Below are positions 22,979 through 33,050 of a stretch of DNA of 64,000 nt, one piece after another. Position numbers and translations under genes: made by a program. Origin of the DNA: Lepus europaeus (taxonomy: Eukaryota > Chordata > Mammalia > Lagomorpha > Leporidae); contig NC_084845.1 in the NCBI RefSeq assembly GCF_033115175.1, positions 1,986,501 through 2,050,500 on the forward strand. Reading direction: 5' to 3'. The notes beneath the pieces are model-generated. The model was not told the origin of the DNA. It did not search any database and saw only the letters and a program-made list of their open reading frames with translations. The first letter of the stretch is position 1; each line of letters opens with the position of its first letter.

Positions 22979-23369
22979 CTGCATGGGATTTTTAACATTA
23001 AATGAGGAGATGTGTGGAAATGCCTAGCACAACTGTTGGAATACAGTGGGCACTCAATGAATGGTCTCCATTTATTATTTTCATAGCTAGTCCCATAGAC
23101 TGGAAAATACCAAAACTCCATCTCCTTAAGGGAGCACCCCAGCAGCATTCCATATGAAGCTAGATTTGGAATGGAAGATTGGAGTTCAGTCTGGAAACAC
23201 ACCCTTGATGGGTGATATTAGACAAATAACTTCCCCTCTGAGTTTCAACTTCACTCTCTATAAACAGGAAGGCATGTGCTGAAGTCTCTGTTATTCTTGT
23301 AATCCAGAATTATTTTGTGGAAGTATAAGGAGATGATGAGTATAAAATATACAGCTACTTCCCAGATGT

Positions 23370-23425
23370 AATGGATGATGGTGGTGGTGGTGGTGGTGGT
23401 GGTGGTGGTGATGGTGGTGGAGGGG
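23370..23425. repeat. (GGT)n microsatellite
   Basis: Near-perfect GGT units with a few GAT interruptions; the reverse frame reads as polyhistidine, which is not a gene. Confidence 0.9.
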
Positions 23426-23611
23426 ATGCTGGTGGTGCTGATTAAGAACAGGATCCACTGGCTTATTGTACTCGTGTCCTAAAACCAGTGCCATATGTAT
23501 GTCCTTATTTTAACTCAATGTGTGTACCAATCAAAGACTATTTTAACTGATAGTCCTGATCATGTAATTTTCAACACTAAAACCCTTTGATTTACCATAC
23601 AACACAGTAAT

Positions 23612-23648
23612 TCTCATCATCATCACCATCACCATCACTATCATTATC
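23612..23648. repeat. (ATC)n microsatellite
   Basis: 'catcatcatcaccatcacc' and similar, short and imperfect. Confidence 0.8.
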
Positions 23649-23899
23649 AACACTGTTGTCACAAATGCATAGCACTTACTCTGTCACGGCACAGTTATAC
23701 AAGCAGCATTTCAAATTTCTGCAACTCAATTCATAACATGTCTTCATGCGATGCTCAATTTCTCCTATTTAGAATTCATGAGAATCATTTTTCTGCCCTC
23801 ACAATCAACTCATTTCTTTGAATAAAGCAGAATGACTTTTTATTTTTTTAAGTCGAGTCATTTCTGCCAAAATTTCTACCTTTCTAACAGTTAGTTCCC

Positions 23900-24010
23900 A
23901 AATTCCACATCCAAGCAACAAATGTGTATTGAACACCTGCCATGTATCAGGCTCTTCTCTAGGCTCTTTGAGACAGTAGAGTGCGTGAACATAGTCTGTG
24001 GTCCATGACC
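23900..24010 (-). mobile_element. L2-type 3' end fragment
   Basis: 'tgtattgaacacctgccatg' then 'atcaggctcttctctaggc' is reverse L2 3' end text. Confidence 0.45.
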
Positions 24011-24027
24011 TCTCAGGGGTTTGATTG

Positions 24028-24490
24028 GCAGGGTTCTCCAGAGAAAAAGAACCAATAGAATGAATGAATGGAATTATTAGTTTGACTTACATCACCACAG
24101 AGGCTAGAAGGTTCCAGAATGACAGATCTGTAAAGCCAGGGAAGGGAGAGGGTCAGTCCATGAAGTTACAAGGCTCGGATGGAGAGAAGCCAGTGATTCA
24201 GGCCTTAGTCTGAGGTCAAAGACTCAGCAGCCCTCCAGGGGCCCACTGGCTCAAGTCTGAGAGTCAAATGGCCAGAGAACCTGGCATCTGATATCCAAGG
24301 GAAGTAGTAGGAGAAGACGTGCTTGCTCTGTAAGAAAGAGCCATGGAGAGAGTTTTCCCCTTGATCCACTTTCCTGTTCCATTCAGGCCTCCAGCTGATT
24401 GGATGGTGCTGTCCCCATTGTGGATGATTTTCCCCACATGATTTGCTGATTCACCTGTCAGTCTTCTCAAGAAACACTTTCAGGTACACC
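24028..24490. mobile_element. ancient interspersed repeat ('gggttctccagag' type), family not pinned
   Basis: 'gcagggttctccagagaaa' followed later by 'attcaggcctccagctgatt', 'ggatggtgctgtccccattg', 'gtggatgattttcccc' is a well-known mammalian repeat text, probably an old L1 3' UTR or DNA element. Confidence 0.4.
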
Positions 24491-24534
24491 AAGAAACTAT
24501 GCTTTATCAGTTCTCTAAGCATCCACCAAACTAC

Positions 24535-25515
24535 TCAAGTACACGAACAGGCAATTTTCAAAGGATGACATCCAAATGGCCAACAGACACATTAAAAAAT
24601 GCTCAGGATCATTAGCCATCAGGGAAATGCAAATCAAAACCAAATGAGGTTTCACCTCACCCCAGTTAGAATGGCTATCATCCAAAAATCAAAAAACAGT
24701 AAATGCTGGTGAGGATGTGGGGGGAAAAGGTACCCTAATCCACTGTTGGTGGGAATGTAAACTAATATAGCCATTATGGAACTAAGTATGGAGATTTCTC
24801 AGAGATATGAAAATAGATCTACCAGCCATCCCACTCCTGGGAAATTACCCAAATGAAATGAAATCATAAAATGGAAGAGTTATTTGTGCCCACATGTTTA
24901 TTGAAGCTCAATTCACAATAGCTAAGAAATGGAATCAACCCAGTTATCCATCAACTGATGACTGGATGAAGAAAATGTGGTATGTACACACTATGGAATA
25001 CTATCCAGCCATAAAAAAGAATGAAGTCCTATCTTTTGCAACAAAACAGAGAAAACTGGAAACCATTATGCTTAGTGAAACAAGCCAGTCTCAAAAATAC
25101 AAATATCATATGTTTTCTCTGCTATGTGGTTGTTTATACAGAATATCAAAAAATGTATAGGAATGACATGGTCATTCCGGGATATGGTTGTCATTTTTAG
25201 CCCTTGTTTATACTCCTGTGGGACTGTTGTCCTTCTACCTTTTACTTGTTGAATATTACTATTAGTGGCAAATTAAGCCTGTGAAAATGGAGTGGATTAA
25301 AATTATGAGTTTGCAAAAACTGATGAAGAGAGGGGAGGAGTGTGGGGGGGGGTTAAGGGCAGCAAGGAAGGGAGGGAAGTGGGGTTGCTTTCTTGGAACT
25401 GTACCTATGGAATGCATACAGTCTGTTCTCTGTTCATGAAAAAGTGTCAACACACTTGTTTCTAAGTTCTGTGTAAGAAAAACTGGACATATTAACTTGG
25501 GTTTCATGATGTTTT
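24535..25515 (+). mobile_element. LINE-1, 5'-truncated, ORF2 C-terminus and 3' UTR
   Basis: Plus-strand L1: 'ggcaattttcaaaggatgac', 'gttggtgggaatgtaaac', then an 88-residue frame with 'TIAKKWNQPSYPSTDDWMKK', 'MEYYPAIKKNE'. The 3' UTR runs to about 25515, followed by (GA)n. The open frame from 24894 is a residual piece of ORF2, not a gene. Confidence 0.85.
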
Positions 25516-25521
25516 TCTTTC

Positions 25522-25525
<4 letters not shown>

Positions 25526-25563
<38 letters not shown>
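25526..25563. repeat. (GA)n microsatellite
   Basis: About 19 uninterrupted GA units. Confidence 0.95.
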
Positions 25564-25567
<4 letters not shown>

Positions 25568-25884
25568 CTGATTTGGTGTTGTCTTCTACACCTCAACTGC
25601 ACATTTGTGGAATGGGAGTATAATACGAGGGAACCACGGATGCTGCAATGCAAGTCTTGAATGCCATGGGAAGGCACTTTGATTTCATCTACAAGGCAGT
25701 GAAGAATTTTAAAATAGTCTTTGAATGTAGCACAGTTATATTTCAGTATGGCCCATTTCTTGAGTTTTTGTTGTGAAAACAGTCTGAAGTGAATTTCAGG
25801 AGATCAGACCAAATGCCCCTTCCTCTAGGCAGCAGTTATATTATATATAATTATGTCATTATATATTATATTACATATTTTATT

Positions 25885-26350
25885 AAGTAATTAAATGTGG
25901 ATAAGGTAAAACACAAACATAATATTTACCATGGTAACAGTCTTTAAGTGAATTAAATTTATTTTCACTTGGTTTTTCAACCACCACCACCATCTATTTC
26001 CAGAGCAGTTTTCATCTTGTAGAAACTGAGCTCTGTGCCCATTCACCAGTAACTCTCATTCCCTGAGGCATGCAGCCATTGGCAACCTCCATTGGGCTTT
26101 CTCTGCGTGCATTTGATTACTCTCAGTATTTCACACGAGTGGGCTGATATATTATTTATCTTTTGTGACTGACTTATTTCACTTAGCATAACATCTTCAA
26201 GGTTCACCTGTAGTATAGCACATGTCAGAATTTTCTTTTGAAGGGTGAGTAATATTCCATTGTGTAATATTCCATCTTTGGAGCATTGTAAATAGTGCTG
26301 CTTTGAATAAGAATGTGCAAATGTACCTTCAACAAACGGTGTTTTTGAGA
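25885..26350 (-). mobile_element. old LINE-1 3' part (antisense), start of duplicated block A
   Basis: 'cttatttcacttagcataac' and 'taatattccattgtgtaat' mark reverse L1. Comparable L1 pieces open blocks B (41010-41805) and C (46160-46640), so this L1 was probably present before the OR6 block duplicated. Confidence 0.6.
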
Positions 26351-26733
26351 CCCTAGTCTATAAGAAGTTCTTCTGCCCCTGTGGGCCTCGGCCCCAATGG
26401 TGCTTCTCGGAACAACCTATTAACTTGTGTGTCTGAGTCAGGGTGTTCTGTCACACGAGAGGTTGATGGACTGAAGGATGGAATTCTTTCCTACTCATCT
26501 TTGTGCCCGAGACTCCAAGAACAAACAAGGCCTGAAATTTGGAAAGAAATCAGTCAATTCATGTTGCCCCAAAGGAGGACGGTTCAGAAGCCGACTTTGC
26601 TGTCTCTCCTCCCCTCCAGCTTCTACAGGGCATTGCCGAAAAGTATTTCAATGCACTCCTCCAAATCCTCAGAGACCAAGGAGGTCTCCGAGGTCTAGAA
26701 CTCTGGTGTAACTTGGCCGTCTGCCTCTTCAAG

Positions 26734-26932
26734 TGTGGATGGCGACACAGAGGATCAAGGGGGTGGGGTGGGGAGAGCCTGGTTCAGGATTAAGTACAGC
26801 TCTTTGCAAGATTGGACTAAAAGGCTGCTCTATTCCTGGAATAAACCCCTCTGGGCAGAATCCGAATCCGATTGGGCTTCTGAATCTCCTCCAAGTGCAA
26901 CATCAGCCAGAAAGCATCTGTGGCACTATCAG
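26734..26932 (+). other. candidate non-coding 5' exon, block A (OR6-type gene at 30822)
   Basis: A ~200-bp segment conserved with 42226-42441 and 47003-47240. It starts after a pyrimidine-rich stretch ending 'cttcaag' (26733) and ends at a good donor, 'tatcag|gtgagg'. The shared core is 'gggcagaa.cCGAATCc ... ctcctcca.gtgcaa'. It contains no convincing ATG frame. If used, the intron to the coding exon is about 3.9 kb. Inferred from conservation and splice signals only. Confidence 0.5.
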
Positions 26933-27060
26933 GTGAGGAGCAAATGCTGATCTGTGGAGGTGAAGAGGAGGAACAACAGAAGGACCCTTCTTTTAGAGAA
27001 CACACCAGGCATACCAGGTACTGAGGCTCAGTGTTTTGAATCTCTGAAAACTCGGGAGTA

Positions 27061-27084
27061 GTGTGTGTGTGTGTGTGTGTGTAT
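27061..27084. repeat. (GT)n microsatellite
   Basis: About 12 GT units immediately before a CSINE fragment. Confidence 0.9.
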
Positions 27085-27392
27085 TAGATCCAGCTCTCTG
27101 CTATGGCCTGGGAAAGCAGTACAAGATGGCCCAAGTGCTTGGATCCCTGCGCCCACATGAGAGACTAAGAAGAAGTTCTTGGCTCAGCTTCTGGCTTCAG
27201 ATCAGCCCAACTCCAGCCATTGCAGCTATTTGGGGAGTGAGCCAGCAGATGGAAGACCATCTTCTATTGCTTTCCCAGGCCACATCAGAGAGCTGGATTG
27301 GAAGTGGGGCAGCTGAGACTCGAACCAGTGCCCATATGGGATGCTGGTTCTGCGGGCGGGGGCTTTATCCCCTGTGCCACAGCGCTGGCCCC
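27085..27392. mobile_element. head-to-head pair of partial CSINEs (inverted repeat)
   Basis: 27085-27258 is a plus-strand C-repeat middle (no tRNA head, no tail). 27259-27392 is a minus-strand head part. The shared region ('cagctctctgc..tggcctgggaaagca') lies in opposite directions about 150 bp apart, so the RNA could fold back. Confidence 0.8.
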
Positions 27393-27394
27393 TG

Positions 27395-27770
27395 ATCAAC
27401 TATTTTTAAACTTCCACATATGAAAGAGACTATGCAGTATTTGTCTTTCTATGTCTGGCTTATTTCACTTAACATAATGATCATTACTTCCATCTGTTTT
27501 GCTGCAAATGTTAGGATTTTGTTCTTTTGGTGGCAGAATAATATTCCATTGTGCAAGTAAATCACACTTTCTTTACCCATGCATCCATCAGTGGACACCC
27601 AGGCTAATTCTGTATCTCGGCTCTAGTGAACGGTGCTGCAGGGAATGGTATGAGTGCGGGTGTCTCTTTTATATATGATTGATTTCAGTTCCTCTGACAG
27701 TGTATCCGGGTAGCTTGATAATGTGGTAACTCTGTTCTCCAGAATGACTGTACTCATTCGCATTGTGTTT
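27395..27770 (-). mobile_element. old LINE-1 fragment (antisense)
   Basis: 'gtctggcttatttcacttaa', 'taatattccattgtgcaagt' and 'tgcatccatcagtggacac' are reverse L1 ORF2-end text. Confidence 0.65.
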
Positions 27771-27914
27771 TACCTTTTCTGTGAGAAATCCTTAATTGGG
27801 AAACAGATAGATCCACTCCTCCAGGACTCACAATGGTCTAAACTTTTATAGTCACTCACTATGTGGATATATTCTAAATTTTACTGTCAATAAACCTGCG
27901 AGAACAATGAAAAT

Positions 27915-28020
27915 ATCGCATTGTGCTGATCTGGAAACGGAGGTTCAGAAAGATGAGGGAGCAGCCCAAGGCTTCATCACTGGGCTTTGGTCTAGCTTCT
28001 GCCTCTTAGAGAAAGGCGAT
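27915..28020 (-). mobile_element. MIR fragment, block A
   Basis: 'ctggaaacggaggttcagaa ... gagcagcccaaggcttcatc' is reverse MIR. Counterparts occur in block B (about 44035-44125) and block C (about 47940-48050). Confidence 0.45.
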
Positions 28021-28504
28021 TGCACTCACAGCTAGGAAAGAGTCACCACAGTGCAAGTTCTGCTTACAGCTGTGAAAACTTTGGTATGTTCACGTCAGCT
28101 CCCCAGCCTGTTGGATCAGTGACTAAGAGTGAACTGAATTTTGAGCCGAAGATTCATATGTCTTTCATGATCCATATGCCTTTGTTTTAACCTTAAGATT
28201 AAACTTTTCCTAAATCTCCAAATTGACTTTTCAGGAAACTCTGATTTCCTGAATAAAATGATAACAACTAACTCTTGCTTGCATGCAGATCCTGGGCTTC
28301 CTGCGTACAACCATAAGAGAATTTGTCTCAAAACACCTTTCGTCCTTAATATGCTTGTGCAGAGTAGGCATATTCTTATGTTGCACAAATCTCTTTCTCA
28401 TTATTTATGCATACCAATATTTAAGTTCCTGAAGGGTAAACTCTACTAGAACTGAAGATTTAAAAAGCCACTGGGGCACTAGGGAGTGAATATGCATGAG
28501 GCTT

Positions 28505-28690
28505 TAATTCCATGAGAGCCCATTTTGTATCCCGGTTCTGATAGTCGTTACTTTGCATCTGAAGCAAAATACTTACTTCTCTGGGCTTGGTTCTTTACTT
28601 ACTGCAAAAAGAGGAATAGCGATAGCTTCTTAATGGAGGTTTTGTGGGGTTTTAGAAAGCTAACGTTTGGAAAACACAAAGGAGTTTAGT
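28505..28690 (+). mobile_element. MIR, block A
   Basis: 'cccggttctgatagtcgtta', 'cttctctgggcttggttctt' follow MIR order. The paralogous copy is at about 48430-48620 in block C. Confidence 0.5.
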
Positions 28691-28749
28691 CCATGGTGTA
28701 GCATTTATCACCATGGCTGCTGAAATCTTTAGAGAGGAGGTAACTGTGC

Positions 28750-28875
28750 ACAGTGATTCAAGTTTGTCTAAATCTTGCTCCCATTTCCACTTTTGGCTGT
28801 ATGACCTTGGGCAAGACACTTTCACTTTCTGACTTTCCATTGTTTTCCTTGTAAAATAAGGAAAGCAACAGAATT
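28750..28875 (+). mobile_element. MIR fragment
   Basis: 'ctgtatgaccttgggcaaga' followed by 'cactttctgactttcca' is the MIR core. Confidence 0.6.
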
Positions 28876-30802
28876 TTTTATGGACGCGGGAGAGAATGGA
28901 ATAGAATAACACATAGTTGCTATCATCGTAATGCTGAAAATCAAAGGAGGGACTTAGGAAATCCTGCGATGGCTGGCACGTTTTTAGTTGTTGCAGAAGT
29001 ATGCAAATGTCTTGAAATTCTCACAATCTATGTGAGCTAATCTTTAAACTCACTTCTTTCCTCACCTCCTTCTGCTCTTGTTGCTCACTAAACACAGTTT
29101 TGAAGGCCTCCTCGAGATCTGTGATGCCTGCATTTACTGCTGAGTCCAGCGTTTTCCACTCGCTACTGCCTGCATGCAGGAGGCTGCTCCCCTCAGCACC
29201 CCACACTCCCTTCAAGTCACCTTCTCAGGGTCAGCTTTTCTCACAGCTAGAACTCATGTAGCCAGTTGCCCCTCACCATATACGTTCTCTAGATTTATGT
29301 TTGAATTTAGTCTTTGTATCATAAATCCTATTTCCACCTATGGATTCTGAAACCCAATGGAACAGGCACGTGGCCATTAAGTGCCCAGCACAGCCATTTC
29401 TCAATCAGATGATGTTGTAGGTTCGACCCCACCGGAGTGTTTGTTATGAATAAATGAGGTAACGCGTGGGCATTCTTAGCATGGGGCCAGGTGCATATTA
29501 AGTGTCAAATATATTGCAGTATTGCCTACAAGCCTTAGTGCTTGTTAAATGGACCCCAAACTATATCACATCACTTTGTATCCAGGCACCACACAGTGTG
29601 AAGTCAGATTATTTCCTGGTAAACTCTTCACATTGGTTCATTTATTTTCATCAAAATGTAGTCCTCACACCAGACACTGTATTGCGCTGGCTCCATGATC
29701 CTTATGCTATCGTGGGAGAGCAGAGCAGATCTCTAGACAGGGACTGATAACCACAGTGCATCCACACAAGGAAATACTCTGCCTCTGCTTGGAAGAGAAA
29801 TTTCAGCTCTGTGATGATATGGAGTTCATTTCAGTACACATTATTGGTGAAAATGTTGAGGTGTGGAATGCATGTGTGCTACCATGCACATCAGACCCCT
29901 ATATTGATATGAGAGAGTTCTGAAGGAATTGTCTCTTGAGTTGCAGCCAGAAATTGGGTTGGGAAATTGCACATTTGAGTAGCAAGGATGTGAGCAACAT
30001 TTACTTGAATTTTTTTTGGTTTACTGAAAATGTATTACATCTCTCCTGTGCAACAGAACCAAAAAAATAACTGTCATATGTCCATTTTCTGACACAAAGA
30101 AGGGGGTTTGATGAATCTCAGATGATTTTGTGAGAAAATTATATACTCTAGTTTGTATAAAAATTTCCTCTATAAGCCTCAGCTTCCTCAATTATAAAAA
30201 TAGACAAAAAATATGGTAGTGGATATGTGATCATATAGATTGAGAAAATATCTTCACAGGTATCCATTTGCTGTACACAGAGGAAACGGTCCTTTTGTTC
30301 TCAAATATTACCGTTGGTGACCCACAGAATATAATACAATTGTAGAAAATAATATTGGATTAAAGAAAGAAGAACATATTTTAAATTAAGAGACCTGACA
30401 GTTTTACTCTACTTTGTAAAACTCTTGAATTGCTGTGAGGAGTATAAAAAGGAAAGAAAAATAATCTAAATAGATCATCATCCTGCAAAGCTGAAAGGAG
30501 AATCATCCTAGTTTCTTACTTAGTTTACTAAATTTCAATCCATCCTTTCACTAATTTTATGAGAAGCCAATACTATTCTCTCAACTTGCAAATGGCCAAT
30601 TTTTTCCCTCTAAGGTCACAGATTTAGTAAGAGCAGTAACTAGAATAACCAGGTTCAAATTTGTCTCATGAACCTACAGCACCTCTCCCCCCTTAATGGT
30701 CAGTTTCTAGCAGAAACACACTGGTTTCTCCAAACACTGTGCATATCCTTCCAACTTTTTATTTTTACGACTTTGCCTCTGCACAAAACAGATGCCAACT
30801 GT
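28876..30802. other. presumed intron of the first OR6-type gene
   Basis: No gene. A small MIR-like tail lies at about 29440-29510 ('aaatgaggtaacgcg'). Otherwise this is AT-rich, unassigned sequence that would be intronic if the exon at 26734-26932 is used. Confidence 0.4.
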
Positions 30803-30821
30803 GTTGTTTGCTTCTCTGCAG
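30803..30821 (+). promoter_or_regulatory. splice acceptor abutting the start codon (first OR6-type gene)
   Basis: 'ttgtttgcttctctgcag' directly followed by ATG at 30822. This decides against the in-frame ATG at 30792, which lies upstream of the acceptor. Confidence 0.65.
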
Positions 30822-31760
30822 ATGGAGAGGTCCCTGGAACTGGCCAATACGACCAGGGTCCAGCAGTTTGTCTTGCTGGGTTTGTCCACAAGGCCAGAGA
30901 TAAGGGACGCCCTGTTTGCCATCTTCCTGACTCTCTACCTGCTGACTCTCTTGGAGAATGCACTCATCATCTACCTCATCTGCAGCCACAGTGAGCTCCA
31001 CAAGCCCATGTACTTCTTCCTGGGCAACCTCAGCGGCCTGGAGATGTGCTACGTGTCAGTGACCATGCCCAGCCTGCTGGCGGGGCTGTGGACTGGACCC
31101 TACCAGGTGCCCTTCACAGCCTGCATGACTCAGCTGTTCTTCTTCATTGTCCTCATCTGCACAGAGTGCACCCTCCTGACCTCCATGGCCTATGACCGCT
31201 ACGTGGCCATCTGCCGCCCTCTGCACTACCCACTGCTCATGCGGCCCCAGGTCTGCCTGGGCTTATCTTTGTCCTCATGGCTTGGTGGGCTGGTGGTCTC
31301 AGTAGCCAAGACCACATGTATAGCCAGCCTGTCTTACTGTGGCCCCAATGTCCTCAACCAATTTTTCTGTGACGTCTCCCCTCTGCTCAACCTGTCCTGC
31401 ACCCATGTGGCCCTCACAGAGCTAGTGGACTTCATCTCTGCCATCGTCATCTTCTGTGGAACTCTGCTAGTCTCCCTGGCCTCCTATGCAGCCATTGGGG
31501 CGACTGTGCTCCGCATGCCCTCAGCGGCTGCCCGGCGCAAGGCTTTCTCCACCTGTGCCTCCCACCTGGTGGTGGTGGGCATCTTCTACTCGGCAGCTCT
31601 CTTCATCTACTGCCGGCCCAGCCGCATCAAGTCCATGGACCTCAACAAGGTGCTGTCAGTCATCTACACGGTGGTCACACCCATGTGCAACCCTGTCATC
31701 TACTGCCTGCGCAACAAGGAGGTCCACGCAGTGCTGCGGAAGACTCTCAACCGTCCTTGA
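30822..31760 (+). CDS. olfactory receptor, family 6-type, intact (OR6 member 1)
   Basis: A 312-residue class II odorant receptor, single coding exon. Seen: N-glycosylation site NTT (9-11), LLEN in TM1 (43-46), HKPMYFFLGNLS (60-71), MAYDRYVAIC (122-131), TM3/ECL2 disulfide cysteines 101 and 183, KAFSTCASH (240-248), PMCNPVIYCLRNKEV (287-301). 'LSYCGPNVLNQFFCDVSPLLNLSC ... ELVDF' is the OR6 signature (compare human OR6B, OR6P, OR6Y from memory). Subfamily not assigned. Its last 377 bp before codon 309 are identical by eye to OR6 member 2, while TM3 and TM4/ECL2 differ in short patches, as expected from gene conversion. The start is set by the acceptor that abuts it. It lies about 10 kb downstream of the OR10-type gene, same strand. 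Confidence 0.95.
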   Translation: MERSLELANTTRVQQFVLLGLSTRPEIRDALFAIFLTLYLLTLLENALIIYLICSHSELHKPMYFFLGNLSGLEMCYVSVTMPSLLAGLWTGPYQVPFTACMTQLFFFIVLICTECTLLTSMAYDRYVAICRPLHYPLLMRPQVCLGLSLSSWLGGLVVSVAKTTCIASLSYCGPNVLNQFFCDVSPLLNLSCTHVALTELVDFISAIVIFCGTLLVSLASYAAIGATVLRMPSAAARRKAFSTCASHLVVVGIFYSAALFIYCRPSRIKSMDLNKVLSVIYTVVTPMCNPVIYCLRNKEVHAVLRKTLNRP

Positions 31761-32091
31761 CTCTGGTCTTCCAAACCTTGAACTCTCACTTTCTGATTCA
31801 AATCTTACATCACTCTCAGACACCTTAAATTACCTTCAAGGACAAGTGAGAAAATGTTTTGCTGCACAATATGCAGTGAGCACAAACTGAGCAGTAAGTA
31901 AATCCAAACTGCCAAAGAGAAAAACAAGGAAAAGTCTAGGAGAAAGCACAACACCCAAGATAAATTACAAGTATCTGCTAATCCCCACGAAGAGATGTTT
32001 AACCTAGCTTCCAAAGCAACAAATCTATGTTTAATATGAATATTTAATTTAATATGAATTTTAGTACTACACTTCTTATTCCTACAGGACT

Positions 32092-32097
32092 AATAAA
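32092..32097 (+). terminator. candidate polyadenylation signal, OR6 member 1
   Basis: AATAAA 330 bp after the stop, in 'ggactaataaaactta'. Confidence 0.4.
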
Positions 32098-32369
32098 ACT
32101 TATCCAATGTATCTGCAAGTTCTCACAAATACAGATAGACACATGTCTAATATTCATTGTCTGTAATGAAAAAATCAAAAGCAGCCTAAATGTTCACAAA
32201 TATTGAATGGTTTAGATGATAGTATGTAAACTATGAGATAAACAATCTCTTCTTAAATAAAAATAAATGTACTTGTGTGTTTTGACATGGAAATAAAGGA
32301 AAGGCAAATTAATTAAATTAAAATCAACAAACACATTATAAAATTTTTCACTTTATATTTTCTTGACTT

Positions 32370-33032
32370 TATTACTATATTAAGATATAGTTGGCAAATA
32401 AAGTTCCATATAGTCAATGTATACTGTGATGATTTGAGGTACATGTATATTGTGACATGCCTACCATTCAAGCAATTTCCACATACATCACCACACAAAG
32501 TTACTTTGTATGGTGATAATACATAAGGTCTACTATCACATAAGATGTAAGGTATACATTATTCATAACAGTAGACTTCATGCTCTACATGAGTTTTAGA
32601 AATTTTTTTACCTCCTAATTGCAAGCTCATGCTCTTTAACTAATATCTTCTCATTTTTCCTACACTCCAATCCCTTGCAGCCACTGCTCTACTCTCTGCT
32701 TCTAAGAATTTGATTCTTTTAGATGTTATATATATGTGAGATTATGTATTTTTTTCCCTCTGGGTTATTTCACTAAGCATAACGTCCTCCAGTTTGATCC
32801 ATGATGTCACAAAATAGATGTTATCTTCTTTTGAGGTAGAATAACATTCCAGCAATATTCCAATATTCACAGGTTCCTTACTCATTCTGCCAATTGACAG
32901 ATAATGAGGTTGTTTCCACTTTGGCTATTGTGAGCAGTGCTGCAATATCATGGGAAACCAGATATCTATTAAATATATTGGCTTAATTGTCTTGTATATA
33001 TACCCACTAGTGAGATTTCTGGTTTATATTTT
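32370..33032 (-). mobile_element. old LINE-1 (antisense), part before the half-L1
   Basis: 'caaataaagttccatatagt', 'tcactaagcataacgtcctc' and 'acccactagtgagatttctg' are reverse L1 3' UTR and ORF2. It continues at 37359 after the younger L1. Confidence 0.75.
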
Positions 33033-33050
33033 CTGCTAGTTCTATTTTTA
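33033..33050. repeat. target-site duplication of the half-L1, copy 1
   Basis: 'ctgctagttctattttta', 18 bp, identical to 37341-37358; adjoins the poly(T) (reverse poly(A)) of the L1. Confidence 0.92.

Noticed and set aside
23291-23494. Polyhistidine open frame
   Set aside because: Translation of a GGT microsatellite on the reverse strand.
24894-25160. 88-codon frame with 'MEYYPAIKKNE'
   Set aside because: Residual piece of LINE-1 ORF2, not a host gene.
26733-26936. Partly similar open frames in the three candidate 5' exons
   Set aside because: They begin at GTG, not ATG, differ in frame between copies and run into the splice donor; the segments are better read as untranslated.
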